A stretch of DNA of 64,000 nucleotides, taken from the NCBI RefSeq assembly GCF_014649375.1, contig NZ_BMSX01000017.1, positions 177,519-241,518 of the forward strand. Direction: 5' to 3'. Made by a program: the position numbers and the translations under genes. Under the pieces are notes generated by a model that was not told where the DNA came from, ran no database searches, and saw only the letters and a program-made list of their open reading frames with translations. Positions 43,732-52,376 of this stretch are shown in pieces. Source of the stretch: Streptomyces aurantiogriseus (GTDB taxonomy: Bacteria > Actinomycetota > Actinomycetes > Streptomycetales > Streptomycetaceae). Each line of letters begins with the position of its first letter. The stretch's first letter is position 1.

Positions 43732-44616
43732 ATGCTGGAACTGGACAACGTGGTACGCCGCTTCGGCGACCGCTGCGTGGTCGACCACGTCTCCTTCCGT
43801 GTCGACGAGGGCCGGATGACCGGCTTCGTCGGCGGGAACGGCGCCGGCAAGACCACCACCATGCGCATGATCATGGGCGTCCTGGCCCTGAGCGGCGGCG
43901 AGATCCGCTGGAACGGCACGCCGGTCACGGCCGCCGACCGGCGCGGCTTCGGCTACATGCCCGAGGAGCGCGGCCTGTACCCGAAGCAGACCGTGCTCGG
44001 CCAGCTGGTCTACCTGGGCCGTCTGCGTGGCCTGACCGCCCGCGCCGCGGAACGCTCCGCCTCGGACCTGATCGACCGCCTGTCGCTCACCGAGAAGCGC
44101 ACCGAGCGCCTGGAGTCGCTCTCCCTCGGCAACCAGCAGCGCGTGCAGATCGCGGCGGCGCTGATCGGCGAACCGCACCTGCTGGTCCTGGACGAGCCGT
44201 TCTCCGGTCTCGACCCGCACGCCGTCGACTCCATGGCGGAGCTGCTGCGTGAGCACACCGACCGCGGTGTGCCGGTGCTGTTCTCCTCCCACCAGCTGGA
44301 GCTCGTCGAGCGGCTCTGCGACGACCTGGTCATCCAGGCCGCGGGCCGCACCCTGGCCCGCGGCACCGCCGACAGCCTGCGCCGCCGCGGCCGCGTCCGG
44401 CACCGCCTGGTGACCGGCGGCCCCACCGACTGGGTGCGCGGCGTGAAGGGCGTCGACGTCATCACATCGGAGAACGGCACCGCCCTGCTGGAACTCGCCA
44501 CGGACGACGTGGCCGACCGACTCCTGGCGGAGGCACTGCGCCGGGGCCCGGTCCGCGAGTTCGCCGAGATCGTCCCCAGTGTCGCCGACGTGTTCAGGGA
44601 GATGACCGCAGCATGA
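43732..44616 (+). CDS. ABC exporter ATP-binding protein
   Basis: 294 residues. Walker A GGNGAGKTTT, signature LSLGNQQR, Walker B LLVLDEPFSGLD, switch His in LFSSHQLE. The ~80-residue C-terminal extension resembles the NatA/CcmA-type group. Powers export with the permease encoded by the overlapping next gene; substrate is presumably the mature peptide. Confidence 0.88.
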   Translation: MLELDNVVRRFGDRCVVDHVSFRVDEGRMTGFVGGNGAGKTTTMRMIMGVLALSGGEIRWNGTPVTAADRRGFGYMPEERGLYPKQTVLGQLVYLGRLRGLTARAAERSASDLIDRLSLTEKRTERLESLSLGNQQRVQIAAALIGEPHLLVLDEPFSGLDPHAVDSMAELLREHTDRGVPVLFSSHQLELVERLCDDLVIQAAGRTLARGTADSLRRRGRVRHRLVTGGPTDWVRGVKGVDVITSENGTALLELATDDVADRLLAEALRRGPVREFAEIVPSVADVFREMTAA

Positions 44617-45908
44617 CCACGCTGACGACCGAGACGACGCCCCAGCCGTCCACCGGGCCGAACTCCGACCCGACCCCCGACCCGACCCCCGAGAAGCCCA
44701 GCCCCACCATGCGCACCGAACCCCCCGCACCCCAGCCCCGGATCCCCTCCGCCTGGCGCATCGTCACCGCCCGCGAGATCTCCGTGAAGATCCGCGACCG
44801 CGGCTTCCTGCTCTCCACCCTCGCCACCCTCGCCGTCATCCTCGGCGCGGTCGGCCTGCAGTTCTACATCGCCTCGACGACCGGCAAGATCACCGTCGCC
44901 GCGGTCGCCCCGGCCTCCTCGGAACTGGTGAAGCAAGCCGAAAGCCTCGCCGACCGGTCGGACCAGGACATCGACATCACCCTCCGCCAGGAGTCCTCCG
45001 AGGAAGCCGTACGAGCCGCCGTCCGCTCCGGCGACGTCGACGCGGGCCTGCTCCGCACCCCCACCGGCTGGGCCCTCCTCGGCGACACCGACACCGACTC
45101 CACCGCCGCCACCTGGCTCGGCGCCGCCGTCCAGGCGAACGCGATGGAGGCCAACGCCACCGCCGCCGGCACCAGCATGGCGGACCTGGCCAAGGGCGCC
45201 ACGCTCCAGCACACCCTGCTCTCGCCCGACGAGACACCCGAGACGGTCGTCCGCATGGCGACGTACTTCTTCGGCTTCCTCTTCTACCTCGCCGCCGTCC
45301 TGCTCGGCGTCTCGCTGGCCACCAGCATCGTGGAGGAGAAGCAGAACCGGGTGGTCGAGATCATCGCGAGCTCGGTCCGTCTCCGCGACCTCCTCATCGG
45401 CAAGATCGTCGGCAGTACGACGCTGGCGCTGGCCCAGATGGTCGCGTTCACGGCCGCCGCCGCGATCGGCCTGGTCGCGGCCGGTCACGAGGAGACCTTC
45501 GGCCAGGTCACCGCGGGCCTGGGCTGGTTCCTCGTCTACTACGTGGTCGGCATCGCCGTCCTGGCCTGCGTCTTCGCCGCCGCCGGCGCCATCGCCACCC
45601 GCACCGAGGACATCCAGTCGACCACCACCCCGGTCAACGCGATCGTCGCCGTGGTCTTCATCGCCGGCATCACCGCCTCCGGCACCGCCCAGAGCGTCCT
45701 GTCGTTCGCCCCTCTGACCTCCACCATCACGATGCCCGCCCGGATCATCGCCGGGGACACCGCCTGGTGGGAGCCGGCGGCCTCGCTGCTGATCTCCCTG
45801 GCGGCCGCGGCCCTGGTCGTCCTGGGCGCCGAGCGCGTCTACCGCCGGGCCCTGATGCAGACCGGCCGAAAGCTCTCCTTCCGTCAGGCGCTCAAGCTCG
45901 CGGACTGA
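44613..45908 (+). CDS. ABC-2 type exporter permease (NatB-like)
   Basis: 431 residues; ATGA overlap with the ATPase gene. After a proline-rich N-terminus a first membrane helix lies at ~residues 68-90, followed by a ~150-residue extracytoplasmic domain (with SELVKQAESLADRSDQD) and five or more helices at the C-terminal half with LATSIVEEKQNRVVEIIASS. This is the NatB/ABC2_membrane_3 layout, used for export and self-protection. Confidence 0.87.
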   Translation: MTTLTTETTPQPSTGPNSDPTPDPTPEKPSPTMRTEPPAPQPRIPSAWRIVTAREISVKIRDRGFLLSTLATLAVILGAVGLQFYIASTTGKITVAAVAPASSELVKQAESLADRSDQDIDITLRQESSEEAVRAAVRSGDVDAGLLRTPTGWALLGDTDTDSTAATWLGAAVQANAMEANATAAGTSMADLAKGATLQHTLLSPDETPETVVRMATYFFGFLFYLAAVLLGVSLATSIVEEKQNRVVEIIASSVRLRDLLIGKIVGSTTLALAQMVAFTAAAAIGLVAAGHEETFGQVTAGLGWFLVYYVVGIAVLACVFAAAGAIATRTEDIQSTTTPVNAIVAVVFIAGITASGTAQSVLSFAPLTSTITMPARIIAGDTAWWEPAASLLISLAAAALVVLGAERVYRRALMQTGRKLSFRQALKLAD

Positions 45909-45970
45909 CCCGCTCCCCCTACCATCCACTCCCCACCACCCCCACCCCCACCACCTCCAAGGAGAACACC

Positions 45971-46165
45971 ATGAGCAGCAACACCAACCGCCCGAACTCC
46001 GTCGTCCTGATCGCCGCCCTGCTCGCCGTCCTGGTCGGCGCCGAGGTCGCCGTCATCACCAGCGACCTGGACAACGGCGTCCGCTACGCCGTCGGCGGCG
46101 CCATCCTGCTCGGCCTGGTCGCGGGCGCCTACCAGCTCAGCCGCGCCCGCCGCACCTCCCGCTGA
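45971..46165 (+). CDS. Small two-helix membrane protein of the RiPP cluster
   Basis: 64 residues, ATG after AAGGAGAA. Two membrane helices (VVLIAALLAVLVGAEVAVIT and YAVGGAILLGLVAGAYQLSR) and a basic tail. Position at the end of the exporter operon suggests an immunity or exporter accessory role; this is only contextual. Confidence 0.7.
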   Translation: MSSNTNRPNSVVLIAALLAVLVGAEVAVITSDLDNGVRYAVGGAILLGLVAGAYQLSRARRTSR

Positions 46166-46198
46166 CCCACCCCGCACCCACTTCCAGGAGCCCTTCCC

Positions 46199-46435
46199 AT
46201 GCCCATCGAGCACCCCGTACGCATCAGCGGACCGGACGGAGCTCACCCGGAGTTCGCCGCGATCCGCCTGATCGCACTGCTGCCGGCGGGCTGGACGGCG
46301 ACACTGCGCGACTGCTCCGGCCGCACGGCGTCCCTGACCCTCACGGTCCCCGACGCTCTGCCGTCCACCGCGTTCGACACAGCCCTGGACGAGGTCCTCG
46401 CCGCACCACCCCTGCGCGGCTGGACCAGAGACTGA
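46199..46435 (+). CDS. Small soluble protein at the end of the RiPP cluster
   Basis: 78 residues, ATG preceded by AGGAGC. No signal or membrane segment. Pieces: EFAAIRLIALLPAGWTATLRD and ASLTLTVPDALPSTAFDTAL; one Cys. It ends 27 bases before a strong terminator, so it is the last gene of the operon. Not recognised. Confidence 0.65.
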   Translation: MPIEHPVRISGPDGAHPEFAAIRLIALLPAGWTATLRDCSGRTASLTLTVPDALPSTAFDTALDEVLAAPPLRGWTRD

Positions 46436-46462
46436 CAGGCACAGAGAGACACAGAGAGACAC

Positions 46463-46505
46463 GGAAAAGGGCCCGCCCCGGATCACCGGGGACGGGCCCT
46501 TTTCC
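46463..46505. terminator. Bidirectional terminator closing the RiPP cluster
   Basis: GGAAAAGGGCCCG (46463-46475) pairs perfectly with CGGGCCCTTTTCC (46493-46505), with further pairing CCCCGG/CCGGGG inside. The A and T runs make it work for both the cluster and the convergent hemD operon. Confidence 0.85.
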
Positions 46506-46550
46506 GTCAGATCGGGCTCAGGCCACGCTCGGACCGTCACCAGGCAGCGC

Positions 46551-48254
46551 TCAGGTCGCCCGGCGCCGCCGAGCCCCCGGCCTCCGCTCACTCGGCCGCG
46601 TCACCGGATCCCCCGCCTCCAGTGCGGCAGCCCGCCGCCGCAGCCCGAAGTCGGCCAGCGCCTCCGCCAGCTTGTGCACCGACGGCTCCGGAGCCATGAC
46701 GTCGACCCGGAGACCATGCTCCTCAGCGGTCTTCGCAGTGGCCGGCCCGATACAGGCGATCACCGTCACGTTGTGCGGCTTACCGGCGATACCCACCAGG
46801 TTCCGCACGGTCGACGACGACGTGAACAGCACGGCGTCGAACCCACCGCCCTTGATCGCCTCCCGCGTCTCCGCCGGCGGCGGCGAGGCCCGCACGGTCC
46901 GATAGGCCGTGACGTCGTCGACCTCCCAGCCGAGTTCGATGAGCCCGGCGACGAGCGTCTCCGTGGCGATGTCGGCCCTGGGAAGGAAAACACGGTCGAT
47001 CGGGTCGAAGACCGGGTCGTACGGAGGCCAGTCCTCCAGCAACCCCGCCGCCGACTGCTCCCCACTCGGCACCAGGTCCGGCTTCACACCGAACGCGATC
47101 AGCGCCTTGGCGGTCTGCTCCCCCACCGCGGCGACCTTGATCCCCGCGAAGGCCCGGGCGTCGAGCCCGTACTCCTCGAACTTCTCCCGCACCGCCTTGA
47201 CCGCGTTCACCGAGGTGAAGGCGATCCACTCGTAGCGGCCCGTCACCAGCCCCTTGACCGCCCGCTCCATCTGCTGGGGCGTCCGCGGCGGCTCGACGGC
47301 GATCGTCGGCACCTCGTGCGGCACGGCACCGTAGGACCGCAGTTGGTCGGAGAGCGACGCCGCCTGCTCCTTCGTCCGCGGCACGAGCACCTTCCAGCCG
47401 AACAGCGGCTTGGACTCGAACCACGCCAGCTGATCACGCTGGGCGGGGGCGGAACGCTCACCGACCACGGCTATCACCGGCCGGCCGCCCTCCGGCGAGG
47501 GCAGCACCTTGGCCTGCTTCAGCGTCTGCGCGATGGTCCCGAGCGTGGCGGTCCACGTCCGCTGCCGGGTCGTCGTACCGGCCACCGTCACCGTCATCGG
47601 CGTATCGGGCTTGCGCCCGGCCGACACCAGCTCCCCGGCGGCGGCGGCGACGGAGTCCAGGGTCGTGGACACGACCACCGTCCCGTCCGACGCCCCCACC
47701 TCCGTCCAGCACCGGTCCGACGCCGTCCGCGCGTCCACGAACCGGACGTCCGCGCCCTGCGCGTCCCGCAGCGGCACACCCGCGTACGCGGGCACACCGA
47801 CCGCCGCCGCGACACCGGGGACGACCTCGAACGGCACACCGGCCGCCGCGCACGCGAGCATCTCCGCGGCGGCGTACGTATCCAGTCCGGGGTCCCCGGA
47901 CACCGCACGGACGACCCGCCTGCCGCCCCGCGCGGCCTCCATGACAAGATGTGCGGCATCCCGCACTGCGGGGATCCCAGCGGTTGTTGACGCGACGTCA
48001 ACAACCGTCGGGTGAGGCGTGCCCGTGCCCGGAACAGGGTCCGACGAAGGACCCGGGTCCGCGTTCACGACGGCGACGCCCGGCCTGGCGTGCGTCCGTA
48101 CGACGTCGAGCACGTCGTGCTCGGCGACGAGGACGTCCGCGTTGGCCAGCGCCTCCACGGCGCGCAGAGTCAGCAGTCCCGGATCCCCGGGTCCGGCACC
48201 CAGGAAGGTGACGTGCCCGTGTTCAAGGCCGGTGGGAAGGGTGGTGGGGCTCAA
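46551..48254 (-). CDS. hemD: Fused uroporphyrin-III C-methyltransferase-like / uroporphyrinogen-III synthase
   Basis: 567 residues from a TTG that overlaps the hemC stop (TTGA). The first ~250 residues have the tetrapyrrole methylase fold (VTFLGAGPGDPGLLTLRAVE, PFEVVPGVAAAVGVPAYAGV), the last ~270 are uroporphyrinogen-III synthase (GWKVLVPRTKEQA, WIAFTSVNAVKAV, DAVLFTSSSTVRNL). The synthase closes hydroxymethylbilane to uroporphyrinogen III; the methylase half would make precorrin-2, if active. The fusion is common in actinobacteria. Positive C-terminal tail. Confidence 0.92.
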   Translation of the reverse strand: MSPTTLPTGLEHGHVTFLGAGPGDPGLLTLRAVEALANADVLVAEHDVLDVVRTHARPGVAVVNADPGPSSDPVPGTGTPHPTVVDVASTTAGIPAVRDAAHLVMEAARGGRRVVRAVSGDPGLDTYAAAEMLACAAAGVPFEVVPGVAAAVGVPAYAGVPLRDAQGADVRFVDARTASDRCWTEVGASDGTVVVSTTLDSVAAAAGELVSAGRKPDTPMTVTVAGTTTRQRTWTATLGTIAQTLKQAKVLPSPEGGRPVIAVVGERSAPAQRDQLAWFESKPLFGWKVLVPRTKEQAASLSDQLRSYGAVPHEVPTIAVEPPRTPQQMERAVKGLVTGRYEWIAFTSVNAVKAVREKFEEYGLDARAFAGIKVAAVGEQTAKALIAFGVKPDLVPSGEQSAAGLLEDWPPYDPVFDPIDRVFLPRADIATETLVAGLIELGWEVDDVTAYRTVRASPPPAETREAIKGGGFDAVLFTSSSTVRNLVGIAGKPHNVTVIACIGPATAKTAEEHGLRVDVMAPEPSVHKLAEALADFGLRRRAAALEAGDPVTRPSERRPGARRRRAT

Positions 48255-49210
48255 TGTGCTCGCTCCCCCATCAGACCGGCCGCGCCCTGGGCAAGCATCT
48301 CGGCGGCGAGTTCGCGACCGAGCGCCATTGCCCGGTCGTGCGTCTCGGGCACGGGACCGGTGGTGGACAGCTGCACCATGCGGGTGCCGTCGGTCGTGCC
48401 GACGACGCCGCGCAGGCGCATTTCCTTGACAATCTGCCCGTCGGCCAGCAGGTCGGCCAGCGCGCCCACAGGGGCGCTGCAGCCGGCCTCCAGGGCGGCG
48501 AGCAGTGACCGTTCGGCGGTCACGGCGGCCCGGGTGAACGGGTCGTCGAGCTCACCGAGCGCCGCGACGAGGTCCGCGTCGTCCGCGGCACACTCGATCG
48601 CCAGGGCCCCCTGGCCGGGGGCGGGCAAAACCGTGTCGACCGACAGGAAGTCGGTCACTTCGTCGCTGCGGCCGATCCGGTTCAGGCCGGCCGCGGCCAG
48701 CACGACGGCATCGAGCTCACCGTCGTGCACAAAACCTATGCGCGTGTCGACATTGCCCCGGATCGGAACCGTCTCGATGTCCAGCCCGTGGCTGCGCGCG
48801 TACGCGTTCAGCTGCGCCATCCGGCGCGGTGAACCCGTCCCGATGCGCGCCCCGCGGGGCAGGTCGGTGAACTTCAGCGCGTCCCGGGCGACGATCACGT
48901 CGCGCGGGTCCTCGCGCACCGGTATCGCAGCCAGGACCAGGTCCTCGGGCTGCGTGGTCGGCAGGTCCTTCAGCGAGTGAACCGCGAAGTCGACCTCGCC
49001 CTTGAGCAGCGCGTCCCGCAGCGCGGTGACGAACACACCGGTGCCGCCGATCTGCGCGAGGTGCTCGCGGGAGACGTCGCCGTACGTGGTGATCTCGACA
49101 AGCTCGACAGGCCGTCCGGTCACCTGGCTCACGGCTTGTGCCACCTGCCCGGACTGGGCCATGGCGAGCTTGCTCCGCCTGGTCCCGAGCCTCAGTGCCT
49201 TCCCTGTCAT
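48251..49210 (-). CDS. hemC: Hydroxymethylbilane synthase (porphobilinogen deaminase)
   Basis: 319 residues. LRLGTRRSKLAMAQSGQVA, HSLKDLPT, catalytic Asp region and cofactor Cys in LEAGCSAPVGALA identify the enzyme that polymerises four porphobilinogens using a dipyrromethane cofactor. Overlaps hemA and hemD by four bases at each end. Confidence 0.95.
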   Translation of the reverse strand: MTGKALRLGTRRSKLAMAQSGQVAQAVSQVTGRPVELVEITTYGDVSREHLAQIGGTGVFVTALRDALLKGEVDFAVHSLKDLPTTQPEDLVLAAIPVREDPRDVIVARDALKFTDLPRGARIGTGSPRRMAQLNAYARSHGLDIETVPIRGNVDTRIGFVHDGELDAVVLAAAGLNRIGRSDEVTDFLSVDTVLPAPGQGALAIECAADDADLVAALGELDDPFTRAAVTAERSLLAALEAGCSAPVGALADLLADGQIVKEMRLRGVVGTTDGTRMVQLSTTGPVPETHDRAMALGRELAAEMLAQGAAGLMGERAH

Positions 49211-50901
49211 CGTGGCCCTCGGTTCTTCTCGGTGCTGTCCTCGGCGCGGGAGACGGAGGCCACCGTCTCCTGGTCGAGGTCGAACAGGGTGCGCAGCGCG
49301 TCCGCGTACCCGGCGCCGCCGGGCTCGGCCGCGAGCTGCTTGACCCGTACGGTCGGCGCGTGCAGCAGCTTGTCCACGACGCGTCGCACGGTCTGGGTGA
49401 TCTCGGCGCGGTGCTTGTCGTCCAGGCCGGGCAGCCGCCCGTCGAGCCGGGCGATCTCGCTCGCGACGACATCGGCGGCCATGGCACGCAGCGCGACCAC
49501 GGTCGGCGTGATGTGCGCGGCCCGCTGCGCGGCGCCGAACGCGGCGACCTCGTCGGAGACGATCCGCCGCACCTGGTCGACGTCCGCCGCCATCGGTGCG
49601 TCCGCGGAGGCCTCGGCGAGCGACTCGATGTCCACGAGGCGCACCCCGGCGAGCCGGTGCGCGGCCGCGTCGACGTCCCGCGGCATCGCCAGGTCCAGCA
49701 GGAACAGCACCGGCTCCGGCCGTACGGGCACGGCGACCGGCTCGGGCCTGCGCAGCTCGGGGATGCGGCCGACGGTGGCGACGGTCGCGGCGAGCGCGGT
49801 GATCAGCTCGGCGTCGGCCTCGGGCCGGCGGGCGGCCTCCCGGCGGTCGACGCCGGCGCCCGCCACCCAGGCCGCGTGCTGCTCCAGCGTGGCCGCGTCC
49901 ATGCCGGCCACGGCGGCCTCCCCCATCACGGAGAAGCCGGACTGCTGCACGGCCGACAGGTCCAGCGGACAGCCCTCGTCGGTCCCGACGGAGGTGGGCG
50001 GCAGCGGCCGTACGTCCGTGGGGGCCGGCTCGTCCTCGGTGAGGGCGACGGGCGTTCCGGTGCGGCCCTCGACCGCCGTCGCGACCGCTTCGGCCGTGAG
50101 GACGAGTCCCGTCGCCCCCGTACAGGAGACGGCGACGTCGGCACGTGTCAGCTCCTCCGGCACCGATTCCCACGGCACCGCACGGGCCGGTACGTCCGTG
50201 TCCTCGGCGTCGGTGAGGATCTGCGCGAGGCGCTCGGCGCGGTCGACGGTGCGGTTGGCGACGACGACCTCGGCGACCCCGGCGCGCGCGAGCGTGGCCG
50301 CGGCCAGCGAGGACATGGAGCCGGCGCCGATGACGAGGGCGCGCTTGCCCCGGGCCCACTCGGTCACGTCCCCGCCCGCGGCCAGCTGCTCCAGGCCGAA
50401 GGTGACCAGGGACTGGCCGGCCCGGTCGATGCCGGTCTCGGAGTGGGCGCGCTTGCCGACCCGCAAAGCCTGCTGGAACAGGTCGTTCAGCAGCCGTCCG
50501 GCGGTGTGCAGCTCCTGCGCCCGCGCCAGGGAGTCCTTGATCTGCCCGAGGATCTGTCCCTCGCCGACGACCATCGAGTCCAGTCCGCAGGCCACGGAGA
50601 ACAGATGGTGGACGGCGCGGTCCTCGTAGTGCACGTAGAGATAGGGAGTGAGCTCCTCGAGCCCGACCCCGCTGTGCTGGGCGAGCAGCGTGGACAGCTC
50701 GGCGACACCGGCGTGGAACTTGTCCACGTCGGCGTACAGCTCGATGCGGTTGCAGGTGGCGAGCACCGCGGCCTCGGCGGCCGGCTCGGCGGCGACCGTG
50801 TCCTGCAGCAGCTTGAACTGGGCGTCCGTGGACAGCGAGGCCCGCTCCAGGACGCTGACCGGGGCGCTGCGGTGGCTCAGCCCCACGACGAGGAGACTCA
50901 T
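49207..50901 (-). CDS. hemA: Glutamyl-tRNA reductase
   Basis: 564 residues; reduces glutamyl-tRNA to glutamate-1-semialdehyde with NADPH, the first committed step of the C5 haem pathway. Catalytic Cys50 in ATCNRIELYA; VVGEGQILGQIK; NADPH loop in ALVIGAGSMSSLAAATLA. It is longer than the ~420-residue enzymes because of insertions in the middle (residues ~260-360), as seen in Streptomyces. ATG overlaps the rex stop. Confidence 0.94.
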   Translation of the reverse strand: MSLLVVGLSHRSAPVSVLERASLSTDAQFKLLQDTVAAEPAAEAAVLATCNRIELYADVDKFHAGVAELSTLLAQHSGVGLEELTPYLYVHYEDRAVHHLFSVACGLDSMVVGEGQILGQIKDSLARAQELHTAGRLLNDLFQQALRVGKRAHSETGIDRAGQSLVTFGLEQLAAGGDVTEWARGKRALVIGAGSMSSLAAATLARAGVAEVVVANRTVDRAERLAQILTDAEDTDVPARAVPWESVPEELTRADVAVSCTGATGLVLTAEAVATAVEGRTGTPVALTEDEPAPTDVRPLPPTSVGTDEGCPLDLSAVQQSGFSVMGEAAVAGMDAATLEQHAAWVAGAGVDRREAARRPEADAELITALAATVATVGRIPELRRPEPVAVPVRPEPVLFLLDLAMPRDVDAAAHRLAGVRLVDIESLAEASADAPMAADVDQVRRIVSDEVAAFGAAQRAAHITPTVVALRAMAADVVASEIARLDGRLPGLDDKHRAEITQTVRRVVDKLLHAPTVRVKQLAAEPGGAGYADALRTLFDLDQETVASVSRAEDSTEKNRGPR

Positions 50902-51659
50902 GCCGGCATCACGGCGGGATGTTCCCCGTCGGGCCCCTGGTCGGTGGACTCCTCGCGGGTCACGGCAGCCGGGACGGCCGCCTCGCCCGAGGCCTCCTCG
51001 CCGGCCTTGCGCTGCTCGTGGAAGGCGAGGATCTGAAGCTCGATGGAGAGGTCGACCTTGCGCACGTCGACGCCGTCCGGGACGGACAGCACGGTCGGCG
51101 CGAAGTTCAGGATGGAGGTGACACCGGCGGCCACGAGCCGGTCGCAGACCTGCTGGGCGGCACCGGCGGGCGTCGCGATGACACCGATCGACACGCCGTT
51201 GTCCGTGATGATCTTCTCGAGGTCGTCCGTGTGCTGGACGGGGATCCCGGCGACCGGCTTCCCGGCCATCGCCGGGTCGGCGTCGATGAGGGCAGCGACC
51301 CGGAAGCCGCGGGAGGCGAACCCGCCGTAGTTGGCCAGCGCCGCGCCGAGGTTACCGATACCGACGATGACAACCGGCCAGTCCTGGGTCAGGCCCAGCT
51401 CGCGGGAGATCTGGTACACGAGATACTCGACGTCGTATCCCACACCCCGCGTCCCGTAGGAGCCCAGGTACGAGAAGTCCTTGCGCAGCTTCGCGGAGTT
51501 GACCCCCGCCGCGGCCGCGAGCTCCTCGGAGGAGACCGTGGGCACCGAGCGCTCCGACAGCGCGGTCAGGGCACGGAGGTACAGCGGAAGCCGGGCGACG
51601 GTGGCCTCGGGAATCCCTCGGCTGCGGGTCGCCGGTCGGTGAGTTCGGCCAGTTGCCAC
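50898..51659 (-). CDS. rex: Redox-sensing repressor Rex
   Basis: 253 residues from the GTG at 51659 after AGGAGC. Winged helix at residues ~20-90 (RLPLYLRALTALSERS, AAAAGVNSAKLRKDFSYLG), then an NADH-binding Rossmann domain with VVIVGIGNLGAALANYGGF and a domain-swap C-terminal helix (VDLSIELQILAFHEQRK). Rex leaves DNA when NADH/NAD+ rises and here heads the rex-hemACD operon. A Rex operator lies 77 bases upstream of the start. Confidence 0.95.
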   Translation of the reverse strand: MATGRTHRPATRSRGIPEATVARLPLYLRALTALSERSVPTVSSEELAAAAGVNSAKLRKDFSYLGSYGTRGVGYDVEYLVYQISRELGLTQDWPVVIVGIGNLGAALANYGGFASRGFRVAALIDADPAMAGKPVAGIPVQHTDDLEKIITDNGVSIGVIATPAGAAQQVCDRLVAAGVTSILNFAPTVLSVPDGVDVRKVDLSIELQILAFHEQRKAGEEASGEAAVPAAVTREESTDQGPDGEHPAVMPA

Positions 51660-51735
51660 GGTGCTCCTGCGGGTAGAGCGGGGCTGCAGGCGGTCGTACG
51701 TCCCCAGACCGCCCCGTCGAATGCAGGCTATGTCT

Positions 51736-51753
51736 TTGTGAACGCGTGCACAA
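51736..51753 (-). promoter_or_regulatory. Rex operator (ROP) upstream of rex-hemACD
   Basis: TTGTGAACGCGTGCACAA matches the known Rex consensus TGTGAANNNNTTCACA with one changed position, and lies in the promoter region of rex, indicating autoregulation by NADH/NAD+. Confidence 0.85.
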
Positions 51754-51780
51754 AGATGGTGTCCGTTTTGCCCGGCCAAC

Positions 51781-51794
51781 GTGACCGGGGTCAC
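51781..51794. promoter_or_regulatory. Crp-like palindrome upstream of rex
   Basis: GTGACCGGGGTCAC is a perfect palindrome and fits the Streptomyces Crp pattern GTG-N6-GNCAC. It lies 27 bases upstream of the Rex operator relative to transcription of rex. Use by Crp is inferred from the pattern. Confidence 0.4.
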
Positions 51795-51947
51795 GCGCCC
51801 CTGGCGCATCCGCGGGGAACCGGCGACGACACGCCCGGGCTCCTTCTTTGTCGGGGGCAAAACCGCACACTCTCCTCACGAATCCCGCCCCCGAGACCTG
51901 GTCGCCGTCGATCCTAAGCGACTTTTCGGAACACTTGGACTGTCCGG

Positions 51948-52235
51948 TCAGTTCCCTGTGAGTTCTTTGCGCAGCCGTTCCTCGTTCACGCGCCAGAAGG
52001 TGTGCTGCTGTCCGTCGACCAGGACGACCGGGATCTGCTCCCAGTACTGGTCATGGAGGTCGGGCTCCTCGGTGATGTCCCGCTTCTCCCACGGGACACC
52101 GAGATCGCCGCACACTTTCTCGATCACGGCCTGCGCGTCGTCGCACAGGTGGCAGCCGGGCTTGCCGATCAGCGTCACGAGCCGGTCCTGCGGGGCGGGG
52201 CCCTTCCGGCGAAAGAGGGGACTCATGTCAGCCAT
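51948..52235 (-). CDS. Glutaredoxin-like protein
   Basis: 95 residues from the ATG at 52235 (an ATG at 52226 is the alternative). Thioredoxin fold with a CxxC active site in LIGKPGCHLCDDAQAVIEK and a cis-Pro in EQIPVVLVDGQQ. It belongs to the small glutaredoxin-family proteins that sit next to rex in Streptomyces. Upstream of rex on the same strand; the 288 bases between contain the rex promoter elements. Confidence 0.88.
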   Translation of the reverse strand: MADMSPLFRRKGPAPQDRLVTLIGKPGCHLCDDAQAVIEKVCGDLGVPWEKRDITEEPDLHDQYWEQIPVVLVDGQQHTFWRVNEERLRKELTGN

Positions 52236-52376
52236 TCTCGCGCGGTCCGCGACGCTCGCGGAGGGCCGATTCCCCGTGGCGTGCGATGACTTCTTTAACG
52301 ACACGGTCGCGGAGAGTTCACAGCGTTCAAACCTCGTGACTCCGGAACCACCGAACAGACTGGCTATGCTCACGCC

